A DNA stretch of 11,473 nucleotides from Xylaria sp. FL1777 (lineage: Eukaryota; Ascomycota; Sordariomycetes; Xylariales; Xylariaceae). Both the position numbers and the translations under genes were made by a program. Of the stretch, positions 1 to 8,975 are shown piece after piece. Within the stretch, counting starts at the first letter, position 1. The number at the start of each line of letters is the position of its first letter. Below the pieces are notes generated by a model. It was not told the DNA's origin. It saw only the letters and a program-made list of their open reading frames with translations, and made no database searches. The stretch lies in NCBI GenBank assembly GCA_022578965.1, contig MU401046.1, positions 1-11,473 of the forward strand. Direction: 5' to 3'.

Positions 1-2305
1 AATAAAAAAATATTTATTTATAATAATAATTATGTTTAATAATTAATAATTAACTATTATTTGCTATATTAGTTTTTTTTTTTTATTAATTAGTTATTTT
101 TTATTTTTTATTTTAAGTATTAATACTATAAAGTATTTAATAAATAATTAAAACTTTTTTAAAAATGTTTTTGCTAAATTTTTTTAAATATATTTTTATA
201 AAGTATTTGTTTTATTTAAGCTTATATAATATACTTAATAAAGCTTTAGTTAATATTTTTTTTTCATAAAAATATAATAGTTTTATAAGCTATGTTTAAA
301 AAGTTCTTTTTTTTTTTTTTTTTTTTTAAACAGTTTATAAAATCTATAATATATTTTTAGTATTTTATTTAGGATTTCTTTTGTAATTTTTCTAATTTTT
401 TTGCTTTATTTCTTACTTTTTTACTTAATAATTTTTGCTTTTTATTAAATTAAAAAATCGCTAATTTTTAGCTATAATATTCCTAAAATAATATTATAAT
501 TAAATATATTAGTAATATTTAATATAATTTGTTTTTTGTATTTTTATATAAATATATTAAAAAGCTTAGTTTTTTTAAGTATATAATTATTATTATAGCT
601 AGAAATGCTTTTATTAAATTTTTTAATTTTTTAGGATTTTTGCTTATATTTTTAAAAAATTTCATTTTGTTTTATTACTTTAAATAAAATTATATTAGTT
701 TATGCTTTTAAGTTAATTAAAATATTATACTTTTTTTTTTAATATATAAGTTTAACTTTAAATTAATTTTTTTAGTTATTATATTAAACTTTATATAAAG
801 CTTTAGTTTTTTTAATTATTTGCTGCTTTTTTAATAAATACTTATTTTATTTTTTAATTCTTTTTTATAAAATGTTTAAATGCTTATTTTATTTAATACT
901 TTAAACGTTATTATATTTTATTTTAGTTTTATTTCTAATTAAGCTTTAAATTATAATTTTTAAACTTTTTTACTTTTAGCAATTATTTTTTAATATAAAT
1001 ATGTTTTAATTAGCTAATAATATTTATAAAAGTTGTTTTTATATTTTTTTAAAATAATATTATAAATATAATTGCAATTTTTTTTAAACGTTATAAATTT
1101 TTATAAATTTTTATAGTAAACTAAAGTTATAATTAATTATTTTACTTTATAAAAATCTTTTATTTTTGTTTTTATAATTTGTTTAAAAAACTATTTATTT
1201 TTTAGTTTATTAAATAAATATTAATAATATTAATATATTATATAGCAAGTTTATAATACTTTATTATATTTTAAATCTTTTAGTTATAAAATATTATTAT
1301 TATTTTTTATTATAGTTTTATTATAATAATAACTTTTAGCAATTAATTATATTATTAGTTTTAAGTTATAAAATATATTAATTTTTATGTTAATTATTAA
1401 TGCTTTATTATTTTATTGCATTTAAAGTAGTTTAAGCTATAAAAATACTTTATTTATTTTTATTAGTTTTTTTTTATAGTATTTTTTATAGCTTTTAGTT
1501 TTATTTTATTTTATTTTAAAGTTTTATAAGTTTTGTTTTTTTAAGTTTATTTAATAATTAAATGCTTTAATAATTTATAATTAATTTAATAATTATATTA
1601 TTTATAATTATAATTTTATTTTTTTAAATATAATTTTTTTTAAGCTATATTTTAAGCTTTAATAGTTTAAAGTTTTTATAGTTTTATAAGTTTATTAATT
1701 ATATTAACTTATTATTTTTTATTATTTATTATTTTTAATTAAACTATTTTTTTAAGTTATATATTAAATAACTTTAATTATTTATATAGCAAATATATTT
1801 TTTTGCAATTTATTTTAATAATTATAAAGCTTTTAAATAATATTTGCATGTTTATTTATTTTAACTTATATAAATAAAGCATTTAGATTTATTTAATATA
1901 GCATTTTTATTTTAACTTAAAATAACAATTTTATATTTTTGCTTTAAAAACATATTTTTTAAATTGTTTTGTTATTTTTTATTGTTTTAAACTTTTATAA
2001 CTTATATTTTTTTTTTAAACTAAAGGATTTTTTCTTTTTTATAGCTTTTTTTTCCGTTTTTTTTCTTAAATTAGCATTATTTTTAAAAGTATTTTTTTTT
2101 TTTATAGTTATAACATTTAACTTTAAATATATTTTAAAGTTATTATTTTTAAACTTTATTAATTTATTTAAATCTTTGTTTAATACTTTTTTAAATGTTA
2201 TTTTTTTTATTTTTTTTAGTTCTTTTAGTTTTAAAGTATTAATTAAATAATTATTAATTAATTATAATAGCTATATTAATATACGTATTAATTTTTGCTA
2301 GTTTA
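1..2305. other. Very AT-rich flank without a supportable gene
   Basis: No coding region, RNA gene or known repeat can be supported here. G+C in hand-counted lines is about 5-10%, far below the neighbouring element. The remaining C is mostly in GCT or ACT and CpG is nearly absent (I saw five in about 2.3 kb), as expected after exhaustive RIP. The plus strand carries clearly more T than A, so a mutated older element on the minus strand is possible, but none is recognisable. The open frame at 1969-2250 is Phe/Leu-rich low-complexity sequence from T-runs and is not annotated as a gene. What I infer: old, RIP-saturated repeat DNA. Confidence 0.7.
307..327. repeat. Homopolymer run of 21 T
   Basis: An uninterrupted run of 21 thymines follows a single C at 306. 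It is the longest homopolymer I saw in the window. It may partly be a sequencing or assembly length artefact, so its exact length should not be trusted. No function is inferred. Confidence 0.9.
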
Positions 2306-2310
2306 TTTAT
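2306..2310. repeat. Left target-site duplication, TTTAT
   Basis: The five bases directly before the 5' LTR read TTTAT and match exactly the five bases directly after the 3' LTR (11022-11026). A 5-bp duplication is usual for Ty3/Gypsy integrases. In such AT-rich DNA a chance match is not negligible, but it falls exactly at LTR ends defined independently by alignment. Confidence 0.82.
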
Positions 2311-2517
2311 TGATATAAACTAGAAAAAGGACTTTATAACTATGGGGTTTTGCTATAGTAGTATTTTTACTGTGGCTATAGTGGCTTAGCTAAATAGCTA
2401 TGTAGGGTTTATGCTTAAGGCAATTGCTATTGCAATTGCTTGTAAGGCCTTTTTTTTTTTAATTTACATTATACTTTTTAAGCTTAATTGCTTTATTACT
2501 TATAGTAAACCTTACTA
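2311..2517 (+). repeat. 5' LTR (207 bp)
   Basis: It aligns without gaps to 10815-11021 at a constant offset of 8,504 bases, with 186 of 207 positions identical by hand. It begins TG and ends TA; TA is the RIP product of the usual terminal CA. It has about 59 G+C bases (28%), more than the 3' copy. Inside are two copies of the palindrome GCAATTGC (about 2410-2431), an AAGGCCTT palindrome near 2433-2440, and CTATAG arms at 2353-2358 and 2376-2381 that can pair. The TATAA in the segment near 2332-2340 could be a promoter element, but nothing else supports that. As the 5' LTR it would have carried the promoter and the transcription start. Confidence 0.93.
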
Positions 2518-2519
2518 AA

Positions 2520-2532
2520 TGGTGAGGTGAGC
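2520..2532 (+). promoter_or_regulatory. Candidate primer-binding site (starts TGGTGAGGTGAGC)
   Basis: Two bases (AA) separate the LTR end from a TGG, the complement of the 3' CCA of every tRNA. This is the normal place and start of a minus-strand primer-binding site. The stretch is GC-rich compared with its surroundings. I cannot assign the tRNA: the sequence does not match the initiator-Met site as I know it, and RIP may have changed bases. The tandem GGTGAG could also be read as a 5' splice donor, with no other support. Confidence 0.6.
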
Positions 2533-2635
2533 TTTATGATTAAAACTTTATATTTTAGTTTTTTTTTTTTGCTAGTAGATTATGTACGCGGGATGTGGTA
2601 TAGCTTTTTTATTTATATAGTTTACTGTTATTTTG

Positions 2636-2660
2636 TTTAGATTAGTTTTTGTAATATTTA
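2636..2660 (+). repeat. 25-bp direct repeat in leader, copy 1
   Basis: This copy and the one at 2731-2755 match at 24 of 25 positions; the single difference is a T/C transition. They start 95 bp apart. No function can be assigned. They may be remnants of a duplication in the leader. Confidence 0.8.
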
Positions 2661-2730
2661 GACTTTTTTTGGCAAAATTACGCAATATAGATAAAGTTTA
2701 GCTTTTGTATTATATAAACCTTGTTATTTC

Positions 2731-2755
2731 TTTAGATTAGTTTTTGTAACATTTA
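2731..2755 (+). repeat. 25-bp direct repeat in leader, copy 2
   Basis: Partner of the copy at 2636-2660. It keeps the C at the one differing site, so it is probably the less mutated copy there. Confidence 0.8.
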
Positions 2756-3512
2756 AAGTGCTTTTAGTATTTATTTTAACTTTTGTTAAAGTTAACTGCT
2801 AAGATTTATGCTACTTGTAGTTAATTTGCAAGGATTTATGCTGTTTATAAGCATTGATTACTGATTATTTATTTATTAGCTAAGTACTTTGCATACTTTG
2901 TATTTGTTAAACTTGCTAAATAGCTATGCTACTTAATTATTACTATATTTGATTTTGTGTTAACGTTTATAGTTATATAACTTCTGAAATAGTGGTTTGT
3001 ACTGCATTTAGCTATTTTTTGCTTGCATTAGGTTTTTTAATACGTGCAATATTTAATACATTTTACCCGATTTTATTATATTTGCGTTATATTTAATTGC
3101 ACTTTTAATTTTGAATTACTTGCTTTATAGAGTTATGCAACGATTTAGTAAAGCAGCTAATAAGCAAGTGGTATTAACTTAATTAAGTATAAACCCGGTT
3201 AAACTTAAAGAAATTTTCCAAGTTTTATAAATACGCTAATTTGTACTTATTTATATATTTGTATATTTTAACGCATTAAATCTTAGCATTACTTTATATA
3301 CTTATATTTTATATTTTACGTTATTTTTTAGCTTGCACTACTTATTGCTATTAGCTTTAATAGTAAGCTAAAACGGTAAAAAAAACAATTTACTAAGCGA
3401 ATATTTTGCTGATTTATTTGTATATTTTAATGACTTACTTTTAAATTTGCAAATAGGTACTTTGTTAAATTACGAAGGTTTTAAAACTAAGTTTATTGTT
3501 AAAAATTTAATA

Positions 3513-3614
3513 CTAGAACTTGCTAAGATAAATAAAAAACTAGCTAATTTGCTAAATTAACTGCTTGAACTTTTTAAGATAAGCAAAAAACCGGCTAACT
3601 TATTAAATTAACTG
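3513..3614 (+). repeat. In-frame tandem repeat, 2 x 51 bp, in Gag N-terminus
   Basis: Two adjacent 17-codon units, 3513-3563 and 3564-3614, read LELAKINKKLANLLN*L and LELFKISKKPANLLN*L. Most base differences are transitions; the retained Pro in unit 2 against Leu in unit 1 shows the C-to-T direction. The stop in each unit (TAA) fits a former Gln. Confidence 0.85.
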
Positions 3615-4115
3615 CTAATGTTACATATATTTTATAGTTTGCAACTATTATGTTTTATGCTTATTTTTAAGCTAGTTTGTTTTAAAAGAGAAACTTGGGA
3701 CTTATAAACTATGAGTGCTTTTTTGCTAGAAAAGATAGCTAATGCTAATACTAATGTTTTTTTTTCTAAGAAAGGTGAAAAAAACAGTTTATTGTTAACC
3801 TTAAAGCAAATAAGCAATAATAAAAAAACATAGCAATACTTAATAAATAAATTAGCTAATTAAAATTAAGGAATTGCTTAAATTGCTTAAAACTAAAAAG
3901 AACTAAATAATAATGTTTGTTATAAGTTAAATCTTTTAAAAACTAGTAAAATGTTTACTAAGGATTTAAATACTTTAAGTAAGCAAGTTAACTATTTTTA
4001 AAGTATAATAAACTAAGTTATTAAGGGTAATAATTAAACAAAAAATATGTTAAAAGAACTTTTAAACTGCACTTTGTGCATTTATGATAGCTTAGCACTA
4101 TTGCTATTAAGAATA

Positions 4116-4175
4116 CTAGTGCTACGCTAGCTAGTGTTACATTAGTTAGTGCTAAAATAACTGGTTTTATTTTAG
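4116..4175 (+). repeat. In-frame tandem repeat, 4 x 15 bp, in Gag N-terminus
   Basis: Four five-codon units start at 4116, 4131, 4146 and 4161 and read LVLR*, LVLH*, LVLK*, LVLF*. The stop recurs in phase, so a Gln at the fifth position and Pro at the first and third are likely originals (P-V-P-x-Q type). The minus-strand open frame across this region is only its shadow. Confidence 0.75.
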
Positions 4176-4889
4176 CTATTTTTGCTTTTACTTTATGTAA
4201 ATGCACTTAGCTTTAAATTGCAATTATTTTATAAAAACAAAGCGGCTTTATTTTTAATACTTATAATAGCTACGCTTGTTAAATTAGCAAGCAACTTTTA
4301 TTAAGAACTACTATAGGAGCTATTACACTTAGTAACTTTTAGTTTAGTAAACATTAATTGTTTATTTGCTTTTTAGTTTAACTTTAATATAGTATTACGC
4401 TTGTTAATTAAAACTATTTAGCTAACGGCTTTTTTAGTGGCATTATTTGCTTAAATAGTAGCTTTTGCGCTTTTTGTATTATTTATTGCAAGCATTACAG
4501 CTAGTGCAACAATAATAACAACAATTATACTACTTGTGATAACTAACTTTACTTTTATTTTTAATATAAGAGCTGCTATTTTTATACTTGCATTAGCACT
4601 TAAAGGTAATGGTTTTAATTAAGATAAACTGTTTAAGTTTTTTATTATTTATTAGTGGTTTAAAAAAGCAAAGGGTTATGTTTTTAATGGTTGTAAAAAA
4701 GAAGCCAAAGAACATATAAACATAAACGTTAATTTAAATCTGGATAATGATTTCTTAGATAATAACAACAGTGATAATAAAGGTAATAAACGACCTTTTT
4801 GCAAAAACGGAGTTAATTTGCTTAGTTAAAGCAATTGTGCTAACCGAAGTGCTACTTCTAAGGAGAGATTAACTAAATTTACTATTAGC

Positions 4890-5330
4890 AGATCAAATAA
4901 GCTAAAACGTTTTAATATTAGCTATTTTGATTTTGATCGAAATAATTTTAAGGATGTTAGCATGGTTATAAATAGTAATAAACTGATTTTTACTAATATT
5001 TATTACTTTATAAATCGTATTTTTTTGTTTTTTAAGAACTTAAGTACTTATAAGTTTAATAAGGAGCAAATATTAGGAATGTTTTAAACCTTATTAAAAG
5101 GTATTGCAGTGATATAGTAAAATAATGAGTTAACATTAGCTATATATATAAGCTATTATGCTAAAGAATTAAATAAAATACTTAACGAACTTATGATTTA
5201 ATTTGTAATGCTTGCTTTTAAAGCAACTTAATAATTTAATAGCATAAAGCTTACTTTAAAAAATATAGCTTAAAAGAACATAATAATAATAATCTTTATT
5301 TAAAAAAAGCTGCAATATGCTAAAGCAATA
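4890..5330 (+). other. Gag capsid-like core (degraded)
   Basis: The translation from about 4890 resembles the Gag core of fungal Ty3/Gypsy polyproteins as I know it: a segment reading RFNISYFDFDRNN, then a region of Phe, Tyr and Ile-rich helices, then codons TAG TAA at 5115-5120 just before Asn-Asn-Glu-Leu, where the family has a Trp before an Glu-Leu pair. TGG to TAG or TAA is the expected RIP product. The capsid would package the RNA in cytoplasmic particles. Boundaries are approximate and the assignment relies on my memory of the family, not an alignment. Confidence 0.6.
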
Positions 5331-5559
5331 AAGACCTTAATTAAAAACAATAGTAATTAGTAAAGCATAATAGTATTTATTTGGACTTATATAGATATAA
5401 ATATTAAGCAATACTTTTACGCTTTTAAAAAGGAGAAATCTTTAGCTGAATATATAACTAAGGTTACTAAAGTAAAGCTAATTTTTATTGCAGCAATAAA
5501 AGAGATGTTCTTTTACGCATGCAAAAAAAAAAAGCAATATATATAACACTATTTGCTTT

Positions 5560-5757
5560 TGCTTAAAGGTTATAATTACAAGTTCTAAAAGAACAAGTAT
5601 AAATATAAGTTAAAGGATAAAAATAAGTTTAGCAAAAATAGTAAAAAAAACAACAATAAGCTTTTATAGAAAAAGAAAAAATATAAATGCAAATATAGTT
5701 ACAAACGTTATTAAAATAAATATAATAAGCATAAAAAGAATTATAACTAAGTTTATT
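5560..5757 (+). other. Lys/Tyr/Asn-rich basic region, possible RNA-binding tail of Gag (degraded)
   Basis: This Lys-, Tyr- and Asn-rich stretch includes KYKCKYSYKRY near 5676 and NKYNKHKKNYN shortly after. It lies between the capsid-like core and the zinc-finger remnants, where Gag proteins carry basic nucleic-acid-binding sequence. Some of the Lys may be former Glu (G to A), so the charge is exaggerated. No CCHC zinc knuckle is visible. Confidence 0.45.
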
Positions 5758-5867
5758 TTGTGAACTTTGATTTTAAGTTTATATTTTTTAAGTTTAAAAA
5801 CTTAACTTTTTTTTTTTTGGAAGGCTTAAATAGCGCGGCTTTTATAATAATAAACTATAGTAATATA

Positions 5868-6053
5868 TGCAAATACTATAAAAAAACTTTTGACTTGTTG
5901 CGTAATAAAAACTAATATGTTTATAAATATACTAATTGTTTATACAAACAAATTATATTTTAGTTGCTTGCTAATCTAATAATGCGTATATGTAAGCATT
6001 ATTATATCTTATTTAATTTTTATAATTAGCTGTTTTACTATTTGAAGATTTGC
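5868..6053 (+). other. Two C2H2-like zinc-finger remnants between Gag and protease
   Basis: The second finger (5991-6053) is the clearer: Cys, two residues, Tyr (TAT, expected from TGT Cys), three residues, Phe, then L-F-Y-Y-L-K-I-C, where Tyr codons stand where His is expected. The first (from 5868) begins CKYYKKTF with the same C-x2-C(now Y)-x3-F spacing, but its His end is unclear. Fungal elements of this type often carry such fingers in place of a CCHC knuckle (established, from memory). They would bind RNA or DNA. Confidence 0.6.
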
Positions 6054-6199
6054 AGTGCAAATAAATTATAAGCAGATTTAGCTTTATGTTAGCTAAAAAT
6101 AAGCGTTTTTGCAAAAATTAAAAGCGCTAAATTTAAAGCTAAGCTAATTATACCTTATATATACTAAGCACTTCTAGTTGCTAATACTTTAAACGACTT

Positions 6200-6630
6200 A
6201 TTAAAATGTTTTAGCGTTAAATACTTATATTTTAAAGTAAATGCATATGCTAAACTTAATAGCAAAAAGGTTTAAGTATGCTTAAATATAGGTGCATTAT
6301 AAAGCATTATTATACGTAAGCTTTTTAATACTTACAAATATACAATTAAATATTAAGAAGGTTAATAAGCAGAAAAAATTAAAGGGATTAGTAAAGGCTG
6401 CTTTTATTGCATATTAAAAGCTAAGTTTAAACTTTACTTATTAAGATATAATGATTACGGATTTTTTAAGCTTTTATAAATTAAAAAAGAAGCTTAAGTA
6501 GTTAAAGAAAACATAACACTTTATTTTTTGCTAAGTACTAAATGTTTAAATCTACGAAGTGCAATTATTAATTATAAAAAAGCAAAAATAATTATAGCTA
6601 ATATAAATAACTTTAAAATTTTATTTTAAG
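6200..6630 (+). other. Aspartic protease domain (catalytic Asp lost)
   Basis: Retroviral-type protease, which would cut the polyprotein into mature parts. The active-site triplet Asp-Thr/Ser-Gly appears at 6285-6293 as Asn-Ile-Gly (AAT ATA GGT), followed by Ala and preceded by CysLeu. G to A in GAT and C to T in ACA explain both changes. Following residues (SIIIRKL, then NTYKYTIKY) fit the family's region after the active site. The domain is inactive. Its ends are approximate. Confidence 0.75.
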
Positions 6631-6839
6631 TATATTTACGTGCGCACTTATATATATAAAGAGTTATTTTGGCTTACGAGGTATTTTTTAGGCTTAGTGC
6701 TACAATATAAGCTCTAGCTATATATAAACCTTTGCTTACTAATTATAACTTTATGTTTAAGCTATTTTATAAAAATAGTATAGCTGTATTTATTAAGTTT
6801 ACTACTTTTAAAAGTGTAGTTTTAGCTAATTTTTTGCTT

Positions 6840-6842
6840 TGA
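6840..6842 (+). other. The only in-frame TGA found in gag-pol
   Basis: Among about 120 in-frame stops in this frame, this is the only TGA I found by hand reading. TGA can arise from CGA or from TGG with only the last G mutated. Both TAA and TAG dominate, as expected if CAA and CAG (CpA context) were the main sources. Confidence 0.7.
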
Positions 6843-6944
6843 ATTAAGACTATACTTAAGGGTACTTATATTAGTACTATTTAAAAGCAGTTCTTTAGTA
6901 GCAAAGCTAAAAAAGGATTTTAGAAAGCATGTTTAAAAACAGTT

Positions 6945-7577
6945 ATGCTAGCTGCAAGCATTATAGCTATAAGTGCTTTATTTAGTATAACACCTAGAAA
7001 TATTAGCGCTAAAACTATTAATATTATTAGCGCTAACTTAAATGTTATTAATAAAGGCATTTATATTTTTAACAACTTTGAGTTTTTTAACGTGTTTTAT
7101 ATAAATAAGTTAATTAATTTAACTTTTATGCTTAAATAAATTGTTATTAACATGTATATTTTTAGTTATAACTTTGATTTTTATATTAATATAACTAATA
7201 TTGCTAATGTAATAAATACGCTTAAAAAAGCTAGTGTTTTAACTACTAGCTTAGTTATTAATGTAGTATATAGCATAATTAAAAGATTAGCTAACTAGCT
7301 ACTAAAGGAAATAAACAATGCAATAGATTTAAACGTGCTAAAACTTAAGATTTACGAAATTATTTTTACTTTAGGAATTAAAAAACCTAACAAAAAGGAC
7401 GAAGTTATATTGCTAGCTAGCTACTTTATTTATACTAGCAAAAATATAATAACAAAAGAAATCTTGTAACTAATTAATAAGATTTTTAAAATTTAGCAAA
7501 ACTAAAGTATTATTAATATTTTTAAGAATAAACTTATAAGAATACCTTTAGTAAACAATTAGCAAAAAACTAAGTTA
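6945..7577 (+). other. Protease-to-RT linker (formerly Pro/Ser/Thr-rich)
   Basis: This is a stretch in the gag-pol frame with no recognised catalytic motif. It includes a 64-codon stop-free run (6945-7139) rich in Ile, Ser, Ala, Asn and Thr, which I infer was Thr/Pro/Asp-rich before mutation. It is not an independent gene, because the flanking protease and RT are in the same frame. Confidence 0.6.
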
Positions 7578-8250
7578 AACAATTAACTTTATTTTTTAAG
7601 CATTTGTAATAAAAAAGCAGTTAATTTTGTTTTTGATTAGCTTTATGCATAAAGTTAAATGAAATAAGTTAATAAACTTACTTTATTTGCGCATTTTATT
7701 TTTGTGGTTTAAACGTAAAAAAAAGGAGAACTATATTTATAACTAGTAATTAACTTGCGAACTTTAAATAAAGTAGCTGTTTTAAACAATTATTTTTTAC
7801 TTTTTTAATCTAAGGTTATTTTGTTAATTAAAGGAAAAAAATATATAACTTATATAAATACGACTTTTTTTTTTTACTAATTTAAAGTGCATTTTAATTA
7901 TTGCGATAAATTTACTATTGTTAGCTTAAGAAGTTTTAAACAATTTATAGTTGCACTTATAGGATTTTATAATATATTTGCGTATATATAACAGTTTATA
8001 AATTGCTTATTTAAAAAGTTCAAGCACTTTTGTTGCGCTTTTATTAATAATATTATGATTTATTTCGATACTAAAAAAGAATACTTTTTTTATTTACGTA
8101 TTATTTTTAAGCTGTTTTAAAGCAAGAAAATATTTTTTTTGCTAAAGAAGTTTTTTATAGTATACTTTTTTGTTAAACTTTTAAGCTTCTAAATAAATGC
8201 TTTCGGCATATTAACTACTAAGCAAAGAGTTAAAGCAATATAAAACATTA
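7578..8250 (+). other. Reverse transcriptase domain (catalytic Asp lost)
   Basis: It would copy the genomic RNA into DNA. Visible motifs: FAHFIFVV before the fingers; VINLRTLNKVAV (7746-7781) for the conserved V-D-x-R-x-L-N-K motif with D to N; Y-I-N-T at 7851-7862, where the family has the first catalytic Asp (now AAT at 7857); FFY*FKVH (Gln to stop) and VALIGF downstream; and F-I-N-N-I at 8040-8054 for the Y/F-I-D-D-I active site, both Asp now Asn. Further on, FGILTTKQRVKAI is well preserved. All changes at catalytic sites are G to A. The domain is inactive. Confidence 0.9.
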
Positions 8251-8489
8251 AGTTTTTTTGTTAACTTAAAGTTTTTAAATAATACTTAAGTATTATAAGT
8301 TTTTTACGTTTATTAATTTTGTTTTACGTAAAGATTTTAAAACTATTATAAAGACGTAAAACTGTATTACTTAATAAAGAATATAAGTTTAAGAGGTTTA
8401 AAGTAAATAACCTTAGCAAACATTAAGCATATTGCTGCTTAATTTTTTTTAAACCTACAGAGGCCAAAAAAGCGTTATTTTAGGCTATT

Positions 8490-8975
8490 TAAGATTTTAT
8501 TTATTTGTACACTGTACTGCATTATTATAACTTTAGCAAGTTGTTATATATACAGGTAAATATATTTTTCAAGCAAGGCTTTAGTATTATGCTATACTAC
8601 ATAAAGAATAATTATATATAGCAACTAAGTACTTTTATTTTTAGTGCATAAATGCTTTTTATTATGTATTTAAGCAAATGTATTTTAATTTCTAAGTTGC
8701 AGTATAGTTTTTTTAAAATAAAGGTAAGTTATGTTATATAAGCATACAAACGTTTATGCATAATAATTAAAGCGTTAAAAGACTTTATAGTTGTTTTTAT
8801 TAACTATTTTACTATTAAAGGCATTATTAACTAAACTAACTTAAATACTGCTTTTATAAATTGTATTAATAAGTGCTTTATTAATGCTTTAATTTATTTT
8901 TTTTAATATGGTTTATAGGTATACTATTTGCTTAGCTATATTAACTATATATTAAATGCACTAAGTTGTTTTAAA
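8490..8975 (+). other. RNase H domain (catalytic residues lost)
   Basis: It would remove the RNA strand of the RNA-DNA hybrid. The first catalytic Asp is expected at 8559, in QVN (AAT from GAT), followed by FSIMLYY, where Gly-Phe-Gly-Val-Met-type sequence is usual. FKIKV at 8712-8726 stands for the Ser-Glu-Leu-Glu-Val motif, with both Glu now Lys. INY at 8799-8807 stands for Thr-Asp-His, with D to N and H to Y. A FLS-K stretch lies between. It sits directly after RT, the normal order. Confidence 0.8.

Larger units (their letters stand above)
2518..3134 (+). other. Element leader (5' untranslated region), no supportable gene
   Basis: This lies between the 5' LTR and the first retained in-frame ATG of gag-pol (3135). 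All three plus frames are interrupted and no domain is recognisable up to about 3050. From about 3054 to 3134 the gag-pol frame is stop-free and resembles the Leu/Ile-rich (formerly Pro/Thr-rich) text that follows, so the true start may lie a little upstream, with its ATG lost to RIP. The leader contains a 25-bp direct repeat (2636-2660 and 2731-2755), a shorter direct repeat (2801-2812 and 2830-2842) and a small GC-rich patch at 2584-2598. Confidence 0.6.
3135..4859 (+). other. Gag N-terminal region, formerly Pro/Ser/Thr/Glu-rich (degraded)
   Basis: About 575 codons precede the capsid-like core. The current translation is dominated by Leu, Phe, Ile and Lys with scattered stops. Since C-to-T turns CCN (Pro) into CTN or TTN and GAA (Glu) into AAA (Lys), I infer an original Pro/Ser/Thr/Glu-rich disordered segment. 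Two sets of in-frame tandem repeats (3513-3614 and 4116-4175) support low-complexity protein. Near 4719-4790 an Asp/Asn-rich acidic stretch is still visible. I recognise no enzymatic domain. The same frame as pol and the absence of a conserved boundary suggest it is part of Gag and not a separate gene. Confidence 0.6.

Noticed and set aside
1969..2250. 93-codon plus-strand open frame, Phe/Leu-rich
   Set aside because: Its composition follows from T-runs (TTT, TTA, ATT codons), which avoid stops by chance. It has no motif and no supported start context, and lies in DNA that has lost nearly all G+C. Not a membrane protein gene on this evidence.
1..2305. Centromere or replication origin, because of the AT-rich sequence
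   Set aside because: AT-richness alone does not support it. No repeated motif or defined element was seen, and RIP accounts for the composition.
2400..2445. CRISPR-like or operator array from the repeated GCAATTGC palindromes in the LTR
   Set aside because: Only two 8-bp copies occur, inside an LTR, with no regular spacers.
3632..3817. Minus-strand 61-codon open frame
   Set aside because: It overlaps the degenerate gag-pol frame in its N-terminal region and is a shadow of it.
4021..4206. Minus-strand 61-codon open frame with a hydrophobic, signal-like look
   Set aside because: It is the reverse complement of the 4 x 15-bp repeat region of Gag. The plus-strand repeat reads in phase with the rest of gag-pol and explains it better.
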